Positions 44,531-53,234 of a stretch of 64,000 nt of DNA are shown here, in pieces. The DNA is taken from the NCBI GenBank assembly GCA_031363055.1, contig JANLTP010000077.1, forward strand, positions 1-64,000. Direction: 5' to 3'. The notes beneath the pieces are model-generated. The model saw nothing but the letters and a program-made list of their open reading frames with translations, did not search any database and was not told where the DNA came from. This stretch comes from JANLTP01 sp031363055 (GTDB lineage Bacteria > Pseudomonadota > Gammaproteobacteria > Burkholderiales > Burkholderiaceae_E). Made by a program: the position numbers and the translations under genes. Position 1 is the stretch's first letter. The number at the start of each line of letters is the position of its first letter.

Positions 44531-44561
44531 CGTCTGTTTTATCGAATCGTCTGTTTCATCG
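44531..44561. repeat. 17-bp-period direct repeat between gtrB and the large lipoprotein gene
   Basis: CGTCTGTTTTATCG (44531) and CGTCTGTTTCATCG (44548) are 17 bases apart. The second copy covers the stop codon of the leftward lipoprotein gene. Confidence 0.8.
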
Positions 44562-47500
44562 TACAGTTAATACATACGGTAGCGATTGGGTGGTCTGCCC
44601 GTCGGTGGCGACAATCGTGATCGGGTAAGTTCCTGCGGGTGTGCTGCCGCTGGCTGCGCCCGAACCGCTACCGCTACCGCTACCGCTACCGCCACCGCCA
44701 CCGCCACCTCCTCCACCACAACCTGTCAGGGCACTGGTGCTGGCGATCATCACACCGAACAGTACGATCGAATAAGCGCGGCGTCGGCGTCTGCTGGCAC
44801 CGCCCATGCCGACCAGCGCCATCGCCAGGCCGGTGCCGGCGGCGCCGGTGCCCAATAGCGCGACGGTGCCAACCGATTGAGTGCTGATCGTGACCTTGGT
44901 GCTGGCCACTCGGGTCGCCGATGGTGTCACGACGGCCGGGTCGAACAGACAGCGCACATAAGCGGGCAAGCCGACGCAGGAAAAATGAACCGGCAAGCCG
45001 GTGGCGCTGACAAACGACAGGTTCAAGTCGACTTCCGTCGCAGCGCCTGAGGCCAGCGACAATTCGTTGTTGCTGCCGACGACGCTGAATTGCGCTGCAC
45101 CGCTTGCAGAGCCCTGATTGCTACTGCTGCCGCTACCTGGCGAGCTGCCGCTGCCTGATCCGCCGCCTGCTCCGCCGCCGCCACTACCGCTGCCTGATCC
45201 GCCGCCTGCTCCTCCGCCGCCACTACCGCCGCCACCGTTGGCCACGCTGCCGCTGGTAATGACGTATGAACAGGATTTGACAGCGCCGACCATCGGGTCA
45301 CCAAAAGTCGCGTTGTTGCAAGCCAGATTACCGCTGACGCCTGCGCGCCGGATGAATCCGCCGGTGGCGAGGTAGCTGACGCTCGCTGATGCGCCAGCGG
45401 GCAGGCTGCAGATACCGCCTTGGGCCGCGCAAGCGGTGCCGGCCGGTGCGACCGTGTTGATCGGAGTTGCCTCCTCCGAGCCGATTTCGCGAACGAACGC
45501 GCTCAGGCTGGCGATATCGGCCGCTTGCAGCTCGAAGCCGTTATGCGCGCGAATCGCGTCGTCAATCGTAGTGGCCGAGCCGTCGTGCAGATAAGGCGCG
45601 GTGTCCCAGACATCGCGCAGGGTCGGCACGTCGATCCCGGTCAACGGACCGCCGAGGCGTTGCCCGCTACTGGCTTTGAGTGTACCGATATTGCGTAGTT
45701 CATGAGCCTGGGCAGCTCCAGCATATTGCGCGCCGCCGTGGCAAGACGCGCAGTTCAAACTCTGGAACAAGTCCCGTCCGGCTTGCGCCGCGTTGGTCAG
45801 GCTACGGTTGGCGTTTCGATACGGACTTGGCGACATGCTGACCAACGAGTTGACGTACGCCGCCAAAGCATCGAGGTCACTACTGACGCCGGTCTTGCGG
45901 TCGCCGAGCGGATTGCGGCGCGAGCCTGCGAAAAACTGTGCATCGGACATCAAGCCGGTACCGGCGGCGAGGCTGCGGATCTGTCCCTCGAAGTCCTGCA
46001 CCTCATCGAAGTTGGCGCTCCAGTGCAGTGAACCATGACCGCTGGCGCCACGACCCTTGAGCGACGGTGTGTTGCGCAAGCCTTCGCCGAAGCCGGTCAG
46101 ATCCCAGGTCCGGCCGTCGTGGCCGCCATCGTTATGACAGGCAGCGCAGCTCAGATAGTGATCACGTGCCAGGCGTTCATCGCGGGCATCGTAGAACAGT
46201 TGCTTGCCGACCAGAACGTTGGTCGGCAATCGATCGGCGCTGACGCTCGCCAGTTGGGTAACCAGGTTGACCTGCAGGTTGCCGTAGTCAACCAACGGTG
46301 CGAGATCGAACACGGCGACATTGCGATCCATAAAATTGTGAACATAGAGCCGTCGGCCATCGGCCGAGACCTTGAGGCCTTGTGGCGCGCGACCGGTGTC
46401 GAAGCGGAACAATTCGCGTCGACCTTGTGCGTCCATGACCGCCACTTGCCGGCTCGACTCGAGCGTGACGAACACGTAGGCGCCGTTCGGATGATAGGTC
46501 GCAGCACTCGCGACACCGGCGTTGTCGTGATCTACCCGGCCAGCATAGTCTTCAGTGCCGGAATTCAGATCGAGTCGCGAACTGATGGCGCGTACCGTCG
46601 TCTGGAAGTCGAGGTTTTGTCCGTCACGCAAAAGGCCGCGCTGAACGTTATCCTGTTTCGAAGGGATCCAGGCTGCGCGACCGTCGGGCGAAATCGCCGC
46701 TGCGCCCAGGTAATTAGGTACACCTCGGGCGCTCAGCGTCGAGTCGATACGGTCGCTGTGCCGCAAGACAAATCGGCGCAATTGGGCCAACGTGATCGGA
46801 TCAAATTCGGTGATCTCGCCACCGGTCGCGTTGCCGTTCAGGCTGGTGCGTACATTGGCGCTGCCTTCGCCCGGTTGTGCCGCGCTGACGTAACGCGATA
46901 CCAACAGCCGGCTGCCATCGGCCGACAAGGCTAGGTGGCGTGCGCCGACTGCGCTGACGTCGGCGCTGAAGTTACCGCTCGCGGTCACCTTCAACAAGCG
47001 ACCGCTGGCCTCGAGGGCGACCAGGGCACCGCCGTCGGGTGCGACGACCACGCCGTAGGGGCCCGAGCCATTCGGCAACAGAATGGTCTGTACGACTGCA
47101 AGGCTGGTCGGGTCGATCAGACTCAGGCTGGCGTCGTCCCGATTGGTCACCCAGATTCGTCCGTTCGGTGCGACCGCCAGCGCGCGCGGTCCGCGCCCGA
47201 CCGCAACTTCGGCCAGGCGAGTATTGTTCAGAGTGTTGAACACGCTGACGCTGTCGTTATCGGGATTCACCACCCAGATGCGACTGGCGCCATTGCGCTC
47301 GTCGAGCGCCAGATTGCCGGACGCGCTGGCGCGCCCCGTGCTCGTCGAGCCAACCACCGCTTGCATGAAATTGCGGGTGGTGACCGCGCCGCTGGTGTCA
47401 CGCACGCTCAAGGTAACGGTATAGATACCCGATTGGCCGTACTGGTGATTGATGGTGGCATTGTTGCTGTACGCCGTTTCGGCGGTACCGTCGCCAAAGT

Positions 47501-50500
47501 TCCAGCGATATTGCAATCCAGCGCCGGTTGCGTTGACCGTATAACCGGTGTTGGCGCCACTGGTGACGACCGGTGCGGCTACCGGTGCAACCGTCAACTC
47601 CTGAGCCAGCACATTCCAGTTGAAGTTGCTCGTGTCATTGCCGCCGCGACTGTCCGAGACCGACAATTGCACGGTGAAATTGCCTTGCGCCAAGGGTTGG
47701 CCGGTAATCAGTCCGCGCGCGCCGTCGAGTACCAGGCCAGTGGGCAGACCACTGGCAGCCCAGACCAGCGTATCGCCATCGGCATCGGTCGCACTCAATT
47801 GCAGGCTGGTATTGGCACCGCTCCTAGTAACGGGCGGATTGGTCGGCGCGATCACCGGCGCGCGATTGACCGAGGGATTGCCAAATACTTCAACCTCGGC
47901 TAATGGCAGCGGGCCGTTACCGGCCAACTGCACCCGCAAATACCGTCCGGAGCCGGCATTGCCGAGCGTGCTGAGCAGACCGACCGGGCCGGTGATCGGC
48001 ACGTTTCGAACGGCCGGATCGGCCAACAAGGCCGGCAAGCTGCGTCCGATCATCGGCGTTTGCGACACCAGCACGTAGAGATTGCTCAAGGTCTCGCCGC
48101 AGCTGTCGCTGCGATTCCACAGGCGCACCGCATGCAGCGTGTTGTTCGAACCCAGATCGACTTCCCACCAGGCGTTATTTTCGTTCTCGGTTTGACTGGT
48201 TGAGCCATTGGCCAGAATGCCATTGGTATTGCCGTCGACGGCTCTGCTGGCCGCATAAGTACCACCGGCTGCGGTACTCGATTGTGTTGCCGGTTTGCCG
48301 GTCGCGAGATTACCCAGGTATATGGTTTTGGGTTCGGCGTTACCGCCTAGCGTGCGCAGATCGCCGACGGCAACCGGTGCGCCCCAGTTAACGCCGTCGT
48401 TGCTGAAGTACAGCCGATAGTTTGCAACGGTGCCGTTGGCGCCCGCCACGCGCGGTGTGTAGCGAAAGCCGCCAATGCGCTGGGTGCCGCCCAAGTTGAT
48501 ATTGAGCTGATGCGGGTGGGTCGGCGCAAAGCCCTGGAACTGGCTATGCCAATAGGTTGCCGGATCGCCGTCGATGGCGTTGGCGGCGGCGCCGTTCTCG
48601 GCCTGCGTCTCGGCACTACTGGCACTGACGCCCCAACCGTTGCGTGGCAAAACGCGGCCTTGTTCATCGAGCAGCTCGAACTCGGCCATCGACGCCCACG
48701 GGTTGCCGTTGATCTCGCTCAGCGCCTCGAAACGGACATGGCGCACGTTACCGAGTTCGCCAATACTCCAGGTGGTCTGCCAACTGACGGTTTGATCGCC
48801 ACTGCTGGCCATCAAGCTCACCGCAAAAACACCTGCCCGAGTTGGCGTACCTGAAATACGACCGTTGCCCGGGTTGATCAGCAAACCTTCGGGAAGACCG
48901 GTCGCGCCATAACTGAGGGTGCCGCCGCCATTGGCGCTGGCCTGCAAAGTCAACTCAAGCGGTGCGCCCACCGTACCGAACAATTCATCGGGCGGCGTCA
49001 ACCACAGAGCATTGTTGGCGGCGATGCGCAGGGGTCGGGAAACCGATGGCGTACCGTCGCCATTCATGGCAAACAACATGTACTCGCCGGGCAACGCCCA
49101 GCCCGGATTGCTCGGTATTTCGAGCGCGTAGTTATTGCCGCCGGTCGCGCGAAAATTCAGCGACAGCCGGCGCTGATCATTGTTCACGGTATGGGTCGTC
49201 GAGGACAGACGAACCAGCGCAAAGGAGTCGATCGCCGAGTCGGCGCTGACGGTCACTGTCGTGCCGTAGGCGGCGGTTCGTGGTGCATTGGTGATGACCG
49301 GACGCGTGGCCAGTTGACCATTGGCATCGAACAGATACGGTGGCGACATTATCTGGAAGTTGGCATGATTGGCCGCGCAACCGTCGCCGCACAGACCACC
49401 GCCGCCCGACCAGATTCGTCCGTCCGGCAACAACAATGCGATGCTATGGTAGTTGCGGCCGACCGCGATCGCCGGCAGTTGCGTGAAGCTTTCGCTAGCA
49501 GGGTCGAACAACTCCGGTAACAGCACCGAGTTGTCGTCGCTGAAATTCACCGGAAAGGTCTGACCGCCAATAATGATGACCTGTCCATTGGGCAAGACCA
49601 CCGCATTCTGGAAGGCACGCGGATAAGCCATCGACGCAATCCGTCGCACATTGGCAATGCCGTTGCTGGCATCGATCAAGTAACTGTTCGCATTGGCCTG
49701 CACGCCGCTGTAGCCCGGTCCGCCGCCGACCTTCAAGATCTTGCCGGTATCGAACATCACCGTATTGCCACTGATGCTGAAGGCGTCGTCGCCGCGCGGG
49801 CCTGCCGGGCGCACACGGCCGGCGCCGCGGGTATCGATCCAGTTCATCTGTCGCCCCGGGCCGGCGTGCAGAACCTGGCCGTTGCCGGTGGGCAGTAGCC
49901 AGAGGTGGCTGTCCTGACCGAAGTTGCTGGTCGGATCAAACGATAACATCGAGTCAATCGGTACGCCGGTCAGTCGCTGCCAGCCGGTGGCGGCGCTCCA
50001 GCGTTCGCCGTGCTTGTTGCCAACACCGCCGTCCCAGGAGCCACCCAAGGTCAATACCGAACCGTCGGCCAATAAGGTGTTGGCGTTGTAGGCGCGCGGG
50101 ATATTCATTGCCGCCGCCGTGCTCCAGGAGTCATTGGCAGGATCAAAGATACTGGTCTTGCCCGACGACAAGCCGCCGTTAACCAGCAAGCGGCCATCGG
50201 GCAAATTGGTGGTGCCCGGGCAGAACATGTCATGGCCGGTTTCCGTCACCAGGCGTTCGGTCAGTTGACCGGTGGCCGGGTCATACAGCACGGAATAAGT
50301 GCGGCCGCCGTCGGCGCCGAATGAAAAGCTGAAGCGACTCTCGGACGACCACATGAGCAATCGGCCATCGGGTAGATTGGTGGCCGATATCGGCACGATG
50401 GAGGTCTGGGTCAGCGCGCTCCATTGTGCGCGGGCGGCTTGCTCGGCCAGCGTGCCGACGGCCTTGGTTCGGGTGGCGTGCGAACCGCTCGGTTCAGCGC

Positions 50501-50588
50501 TCGTAGACTCGTCACCGCTGCCGCAAGCGAACAGACCAACGGACAACAACGCCAATGCGCCGAGCCGAAACAAAGAGGTTTTTTTCAT
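44556..50588 (-). CDS. Giant lipoprotein: galactose oxidase-like domain fused to lectin, propeller and diheme peroxidase modules
   Basis: The 2010-residue product has a lipobox (LFAC, C22). Residues about 55-525 match galactose oxidase. The radical-copper residues are all present: C123 (MFCPG), Y167 (PRAY), W185 (GGSWDGG), Y380-H381 (RNYHSIALLLPDG) and H466 (TTHTVNNDQRR). Then come a putative Ig domain (about 530-610), two discoidin/F-type-lectin-like domains (about 615-745 and 758-903), Ig (905-995), PKD (1000-1080) and a YVTN-type propeller (1095-1435). A diheme module (CAACH 1481, CASCH 1613), glycine linkers, an Ig-like repeat and a hydrophobic hairpin around RRRRR (1933-1937) complete it. 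Fungal galactose oxidase is about one third of this length. It is last in an operon with a SCO protein and a cytochrome. The substrate is unknown. Confidence 0.85.
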   Translation of the reverse strand: MKKTSLFRLGALALLSVGLFACGSGDESTSAEPSGSHATRTKAVGTLAEQAARAQWSALTQTSIVPISATNLPDGRLLMWSSESRFSFSFGADGGRTYSVLYDPATGQLTERLVTETGHDMFCPGTTNLPDGRLLVNGGLSSGKTSIFDPANDSWSTAAAMNIPRAYNANTLLADGSVLTLGGSWDGGVGNKHGERWSAATGWQRLTGVPIDSMLSFDPTSNFGQDSHLWLLPTGNGQVLHAGPGRQMNWIDTRGAGRVRPAGPRGDDAFSISGNTVMFDTGKILKVGGGPGYSGVQANANSYLIDASNGIANVRRIASMAYPRAFQNAVVLPNGQVIIIGGQTFPVNFSDDNSVLLPELFDPASESFTQLPAIAVGRNYHSIALLLPDGRIWSGGGGLCGDGCAANHANFQIMSPPYLFDANGQLATRPVITNAPRTAAYGTTVTVSADSAIDSFALVRLSSTTHTVNNDQRRLSLNFRATGGNNYALEIPSNPGWALPGEYMLFAMNGDGTPSVSRPLRIAANNALWLTPPDELFGTVGAPLELTLQASANGGGTLSYGATGLPEGLLINPGNGRISGTPTRAGVFAVSLMASSGDQTVSWQTTWSIGELGNVRHVRFEALSEINGNPWASMAEFELLDEQGRVLPRNGWGVSASSAETQAENGAAANAIDGDPATYWHSQFQGFAPTHPHQLNINLGGTQRIGGFRYTPRVAGANGTVANYRLYFSNDGVNWGAPVAVGDLRTLGGNAEPKTIYLGNLATGKPATQSSTAAGGTYAASRAVDGNTNGILANGSTSQTENENNAWWEVDLGSNNTLHAVRLWNRSDSCGETLSNLYVLVSQTPMIGRSLPALLADPAVRNVPITGPVGLLSTLGNAGSGRYLRVQLAGNGPLPLAEVEVFGNPSVNRAPVIAPTNPPVTRSGANTSLQLSATDADGDTLVWAASGLPTGLVLDGARGLITGQPLAQGNFTVQLSVSDSRGGNDTSNFNWNVLAQELTVAPVAAPVVTSGANTGYTVNATGAGLQYRWNFGDGTAETAYSNNATINHQYGQSGIYTVTLSVRDTSGAVTTRNFMQAVVGSTSTGRASASGNLALDERNGASRIWVVNPDNDSVSVFNTLNNTRLAEVAVGRGPRALAVAPNGRIWVTNRDDASLSLIDPTSLAVVQTILLPNGSGPYGVVVAPDGGALVALEASGRLLKVTASGNFSADVSAVGARHLALSADGSRLLVSRYVSAAQPGEGSANVRTSLNGNATGGEITEFDPITLAQLRRFVLRHSDRIDSTLSARGVPNYLGAAAISPDGRAAWIPSKQDNVQRGLLRDGQNLDFQTTVRAISSRLDLNSGTEDYAGRVDHDNAGVASAATYHPNGAYVFVTLESSRQVAVMDAQGRRELFRFDTGRAPQGLKVSADGRRLYVHNFMDRNVAVFDLAPLVDYGNLQVNLVTQLASVSADRLPTNVLVGKQLFYDARDERLARDHYLSCAACHNDGGHDGRTWDLTGFGEGLRNTPSLKGRGASGHGSLHWSANFDEVQDFEGQIRSLAAGTGLMSDAQFFAGSRRNPLGDRKTGVSSDLDALAAYVNSLVSMSPSPYRNANRSLTNAAQAGRDLFQSLNCASCHGGAQYAGAAQAHELRNIGTLKASSGQRLGGPLTGIDVPTLRDVWDTAPYLHDGSATTIDDAIRAHNGFELQAADIASLSAFVREIGSEEATPINTVAPAGTACAAQGGICSLPAGASASVSYLATGGFIRRAGVSGNLACNNATFGDPMVGAVKSCSYVITSGSVANGGGGSGGGGAGGGSGSGSGGGGAGGGSGSGSSPGSGSSSNQGSASGAAQFSVVGSNNELSLASGAATEVDLNLSFVSATGLPVHFSCVGLPAYVRCLFDPAVVTPSATRVASTKVTISTQSVGTVALLGTGAAGTGLAMALVGMGGASRRRRRAYSIVLFGVMIASTSALTGCGGGGGGGGGGSGSGSGSGSGAASGSTPAGTYPITIVATDGQTTQSLPYVLTVR
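45120..45240 (-). repeat. Glycine/serine linker repeat in the giant lipoprotein gene
   Basis: GC-rich direct repeats encode repeated GSGSGGGGAGGG-like linkers between the diheme/cysteine region and the C-terminal Ig-like domain. The 12-residue unit appears at least twice. Confidence 0.75.
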
Positions 50589-51172
50589 AGCGGTGCCGTC
50601 AGTCGCAGCAACATCCTGGCGATTTCTTGCGACGACGGAAAATCGGTCGAACGCAAAACCAGAGTGCTGTCCTTGGTGAAAAAATAAACCTGGGCGGTGT
50701 GCCGATCGATGCCGCTCGTTCTGGCACGCAAGAAGTCGAACAGCCGATTGACATCGCGGTAGTCGGGTGTCGCGCCTTGCCAGAGATCATTGGCATCGAA
50801 TTTTTTGAGCCAACGGCGCATTGCTGCCGGATCATCGTTTAATGGATCGATGCTGACCGACATCAGCCGTACGGCGCTTGCCGCCGGCAGGTGCTTGAGG
50901 GTTGCGCCAAACAGCGCGCCTTGAATCGGGCAGGTCGCGCTGCAACCGGTGAACATCAATTGCAGGGCGGTCGGTCGACCGCTGAGCGCCTTGGCCAGAT
51001 CAGTACGGCTGCCGTCATGCAAGGCGATCGGCATGGCCGGTGCCGACAGCGGCGGCACGACCTTGCCGGCATCGTTGTGCGCTTCACTGCGTGCCGAACC
51101 GAGCGCGAGCGCAGCCAGAGCCGACAGGTTACGCAGGGCATGACGCCGCCCGTTGAGCCGGTGGGCGCTCAT
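50585..51172 (-). CDS. SCO1/SenC-family copper chaperone
   Basis: SCO proteins are thioredoxin-fold periplasmic copper chaperones. The product of about 195 residues has a signal region (RNLSALAALALGSARSEA), the copper-binding CxxxC (C77 and C81 in FTGCSATCP) and the conserved histidine (H158 in RHTAQVYFF), so all three ligands are kept. The ATG at 51172 overlaps the upstream cytochrome stop, and the stop overlaps the galactose oxidase-like gene's ATG (ATGA both times). The tight coupling suggests that it supplies copper to that oxidase rather than to cytochrome oxidase. Confidence 0.9.
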   Translation of the reverse strand: MSAHRLNGRRHALRNLSALAALALGSARSEAHNDAGKVVPPLSAPAMPIALHDGSRTDLAKALSGRPTALQLMFTGCSATCPIQGALFGATLKHLPAASAVRLMSVSIDPLNDDPAAMRRWLKKFDANDLWQGATPDYRDVNRLFDFLRARTSGIDRHTAQVYFFTKDSTLVLRSTDFPSSQEIARMLLRLTAPL

Positions 51173-51651
51173 TTCTGCTTGACTAAAAACGACCACAGGG
51201 CCGAGCACTGATCGTCGCTGACGGTGTAGCGCGGCATGGTCGCCGGCAGGACGATCCACGCCGGGTCGATACCGTCACGCAGCAACTTGCACAACGACGC
51301 CGAATCAAATTTGGAGGGCGGGCCACCACGACGCGAGATCGGACTGAGTAGCGAGGGCGCATCCAGAACCGGTGCAAAACTGGCCGCTATCGGTGCTCTG
51401 GGTGGGTTGATCGCGTGACAGTTACTGCATCGCGAAGCCTGCACCGGAAGGGTCTCGGCGTGCCCCACCAAACGCGCGGCAATCGGGGTCCGTCCGGTGA
51501 AGAGGCTCATGCCATCGGCCGTAACCGCACCATGACCGACGCCCTGAGTCAGGCAGGACAGCGCAATCAACAGGCTTGGCAAAAAACGCGCAAGCCTTCT
51601 GCACAGGTCCGGGATCGGACCATCGCTGAGCAGGGACACGGCAAAGTTCAT
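51169..51651 (-). CDS. Small secreted monoheme cytochrome c
   Basis: The 160-residue product has a signal peptide (FLPSLLIALSCLTQGVGHG), one heme site CSNCH (75-79) and a probable axial methionine M139 in LPATMPRY, a class I cytochrome c layout. It is the first gene of the operon with the SCO chaperone and the giant oxidase. It may carry electrons to or from the diheme module. No clear ribosome site precedes the ATG, so the exact start is less certain. Confidence 0.82.
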   Translation of the reverse strand: MNFAVSLLSDGPIPDLCRRLARFLPSLLIALSCLTQGVGHGAVTADGMSLFTGRTPIAARLVGHAETLPVQASRCSNCHAINPPRAPIAASFAPVLDAPSLLSPISRRGGPPSKFDSASLCKLLRDGIDPAWIVLPATMPRYTVSDDQCSALWSFLVKQK

Positions 51652-51698
51652 GGCGAAAGATTAGTCTCGCCAGACTCATTGCTGGAGGGCAAACCGCA

Positions 51699-51738
51699 CA
51701 AGTCGGCATATCTGACAGGTGCCAGAATTGCCGACTTG
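51699..51738 (-). promoter_or_regulatory. Long inverted repeat upstream of the oxidase operon
   Basis: CAAGTCGGC (51699-51707) pairs perfectly with GCCGACTTG (51730-51738), and a nested TCTG/CAGA pair (51711-51714 with 51723-51726) extends the hairpin. It lies 48-87 bases before the first operon ATG. It lacks a good T-run on either side, so a regulatory leader or operator is more likely than a terminator. Confidence 0.5.
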
Positions 51739-51767
51739 AGTATTCCGTCACACGAGCAGCCTGTCGC

Positions 51768-52466
51768 TCAATTTGAACGCAGGGCTCGGCGCAGCGCCGC
51801 GCGGGCCAGTAGTCGAGTCGAATCAAGCGTCGCCAGCGCGACGTTCGAGTCGTTCAAGATCAGCGGCAGTTCCGTGCATCCCAACACCACCGCATCACAG
51901 CCGCGCTCTCTCATGCGCGCGATGACCTGCGCGCAGTAGTCGACGGCCTGCGCATTGAAGACACCATGAACCAGTTCGTCCATGATGATGCGATTGATTT
52001 CGACCCGCTCATGGGCCAGCGGGCGCACAAACTCCATACCGCGCGCCATCAGCTTTTCAGGATAGACATCGCTGTCAACCAGCCAACGCGTGCCAATCAG
52101 ACCGAGTCGGCGCAGGCCGCGCGCCGCCGCCTCGCTCGCGACGACCTCGGCGATATGCAGCCAGGGCAGGGGTGATCGCGGCAGCACGTACGGCATCGCT
52201 TGATGAATCGTGTTGTCCGGGCAAATCAGGAACTTGGCGCCGATGCGGGCAACCTTGTCGGCCGACGAAAGCATCAGTTCAGCGACCGCCTGCCAATCGG
52301 CACGATAAATGCACTCCATGTAGTCGGCCAGCGGTTGAGTATGCATCGAGATTTCAGGATGGTCATGGCCACCGAGCGCCTGCGCGCCTTCGATACAAAG
52401 GGTTCGATAACAGAGCGCAGCACCTTCGGCAGAACAGGCGACGATGCCAATATGCTCAGGCTTCAT
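51768..52466 (-). CDS. Aspartate/glutamate racemase-family protein with one altered catalytic position
   Basis: The 232-residue Asp/Glu racemase-fold protein has a normal second catalytic cysteine (C197 in VVLGCTELPL). The first site reads ICPDNTIHQA, so D84 stands where many racemases have cysteine (PCNT); C82 is two residues away. The enzyme may therefore be a racemase with unusual stereochemistry or substrate, or an isomerase. Its ATG shares a base with the folE stop (TGATG), so the two genes are co-transcribed. Confidence 0.82.
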   Translation of the reverse strand: MKPEHIGIVACSAEGAALCYRTLCIEGAQALGGHDHPEISMHTQPLADYMECIYRADWQAVAELMLSSADKVARIGAKFLICPDNTIHQAMPYVLPRSPLPWLHIAEVVASEAAARGLRRLGLIGTRWLVDSDVYPEKLMARGMEFVRPLAHERVEINRIIMDELVHGVFNAQAVDYCAQVIARMRERGCDAVVLGCTELPLILNDSNVALATLDSTRLLARAALRRALRSN

Positions 52467-53173
52467 CAGTCGAATTTCGCCAGTGTCAGGAATTCCTTGC
52501 GCAATACATCTGATTTCAGGAAGTCGCCGCGCATGACCGAAGAAGTCATCGACGCCCGATCCTTGACGCCGCGCCAGTGCATGCAGAAATGTTCAGCCCG
52601 CATGACCAGCGCCAGACCGGCGGGCGCAATTTGCGACTCGAGCACATCGGCCAAGGTCTTGACGGCCTCTTCCTGGATCTGTGGGCGCGACATAACCCAA
52701 TCGATCAGCCGGGCGTATTTGGAAAGTCCGATCAGACTCGACTCGGGCTTGGGTAAAACACCTACCCAGATCTTGCCCATGATCGGACACAGGTGATGCG
52801 AGCAGGCCGAGCGGGCGGTGATCGGACCCAGCACAATGAGTTCGTTGATCCGGTCGACATTCGGGAACGCGGTGAGCCCCGGGATTTTGGTGTAGCGGCC
52901 GCTAAAAACTTCACGTACATAGAGCTTGGCTACCCGTTTGGCAGTGTCCTGAGTGTTGTGATCGTTATCGACATCGATGACCAACGCACGCAGCACCGCT
53001 TCCATCTTGACGGCAACTTCATCTTGCAATGCCTTGAGTTCGTCATCCGATTCGACAAATTCAGCGATATTGTCATTGGCATAAAAACGCTGTTTGGCGG
53101 CCTTGATCCGGTGCCGGATCACCTCGGACATGGGACGACCCAGATCGATCAGATTTCGGTTGTTTTCGGCCAT
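52466..53173 (-). CDS. folE: GTP cyclohydrolase I
   Basis: FolE opens GTP to 7,8-dihydroneopterin triphosphate, the first step of folate synthesis. The 235-residue product has the zinc site SACSHHLCPIMGKIWVGVLP, then the FCMHWRGVKDRASMTSS region with the second zinc cysteine. The N-terminal helices (AVKMEAVLRALVIDVDNDHN) are also typical. It is first in a short leftward run with the racemase-like gene. Confidence 0.94.
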   Translation of the reverse strand: MAENNRNLIDLGRPMSEVIRHRIKAAKQRFYANDNIAEFVESDDELKALQDEVAVKMEAVLRALVIDVDNDHNTQDTAKRVAKLYVREVFSGRYTKIPGLTAFPNVDRINELIVLGPITARSACSHHLCPIMGKIWVGVLPKPESSLIGLSKYARLIDWVMSRPQIQEEAVKTLADVLESQIAPAGLALVMRAEHFCMHWRGVKDRASMTSSVMRGDFLKSDVLRKEFLTLAKFD

Positions 53174-53208
53174 GTTCGGCTGCTTCCCGGTCTTCTAAAG
53201 CTGAAATT

Positions 53209-53234
53209 CTACAGGCAGGGTCATGACTACAGGC
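53209..53234. repeat. 18-bp-period direct repeat at the SDR stop
   Basis: CTACAGGC occurs at 53209 and 53227; the second copy includes the stop codon of the leftward SDR gene. The bases between repeat imperfectly. Confidence 0.6.

Noticed and set aside
46035..47903. Two long rightward open frames (299 and 322 codons) opposite the giant lipoprotein gene
   Set aside because: They are antisense to a gene with clear domain matches throughout, show no recognisable family, and are explained by codon bias in a GC-rich gene.
44556..50588. Assembly artefact joining separate oxidase, lectin and cytochrome genes
   Set aside because: The reading frame is open for 2010 codons without a break, typical inter-domain linkers are present, and no internal start with a ribosome site and signal peptide was found at the domain borders.
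51699..51738. Rho-independent terminator for the folE-racemase transcript
   Set aside because: The stem is strong but is not followed by a run of T in either direction; a regulatory dyad is at least as likely.
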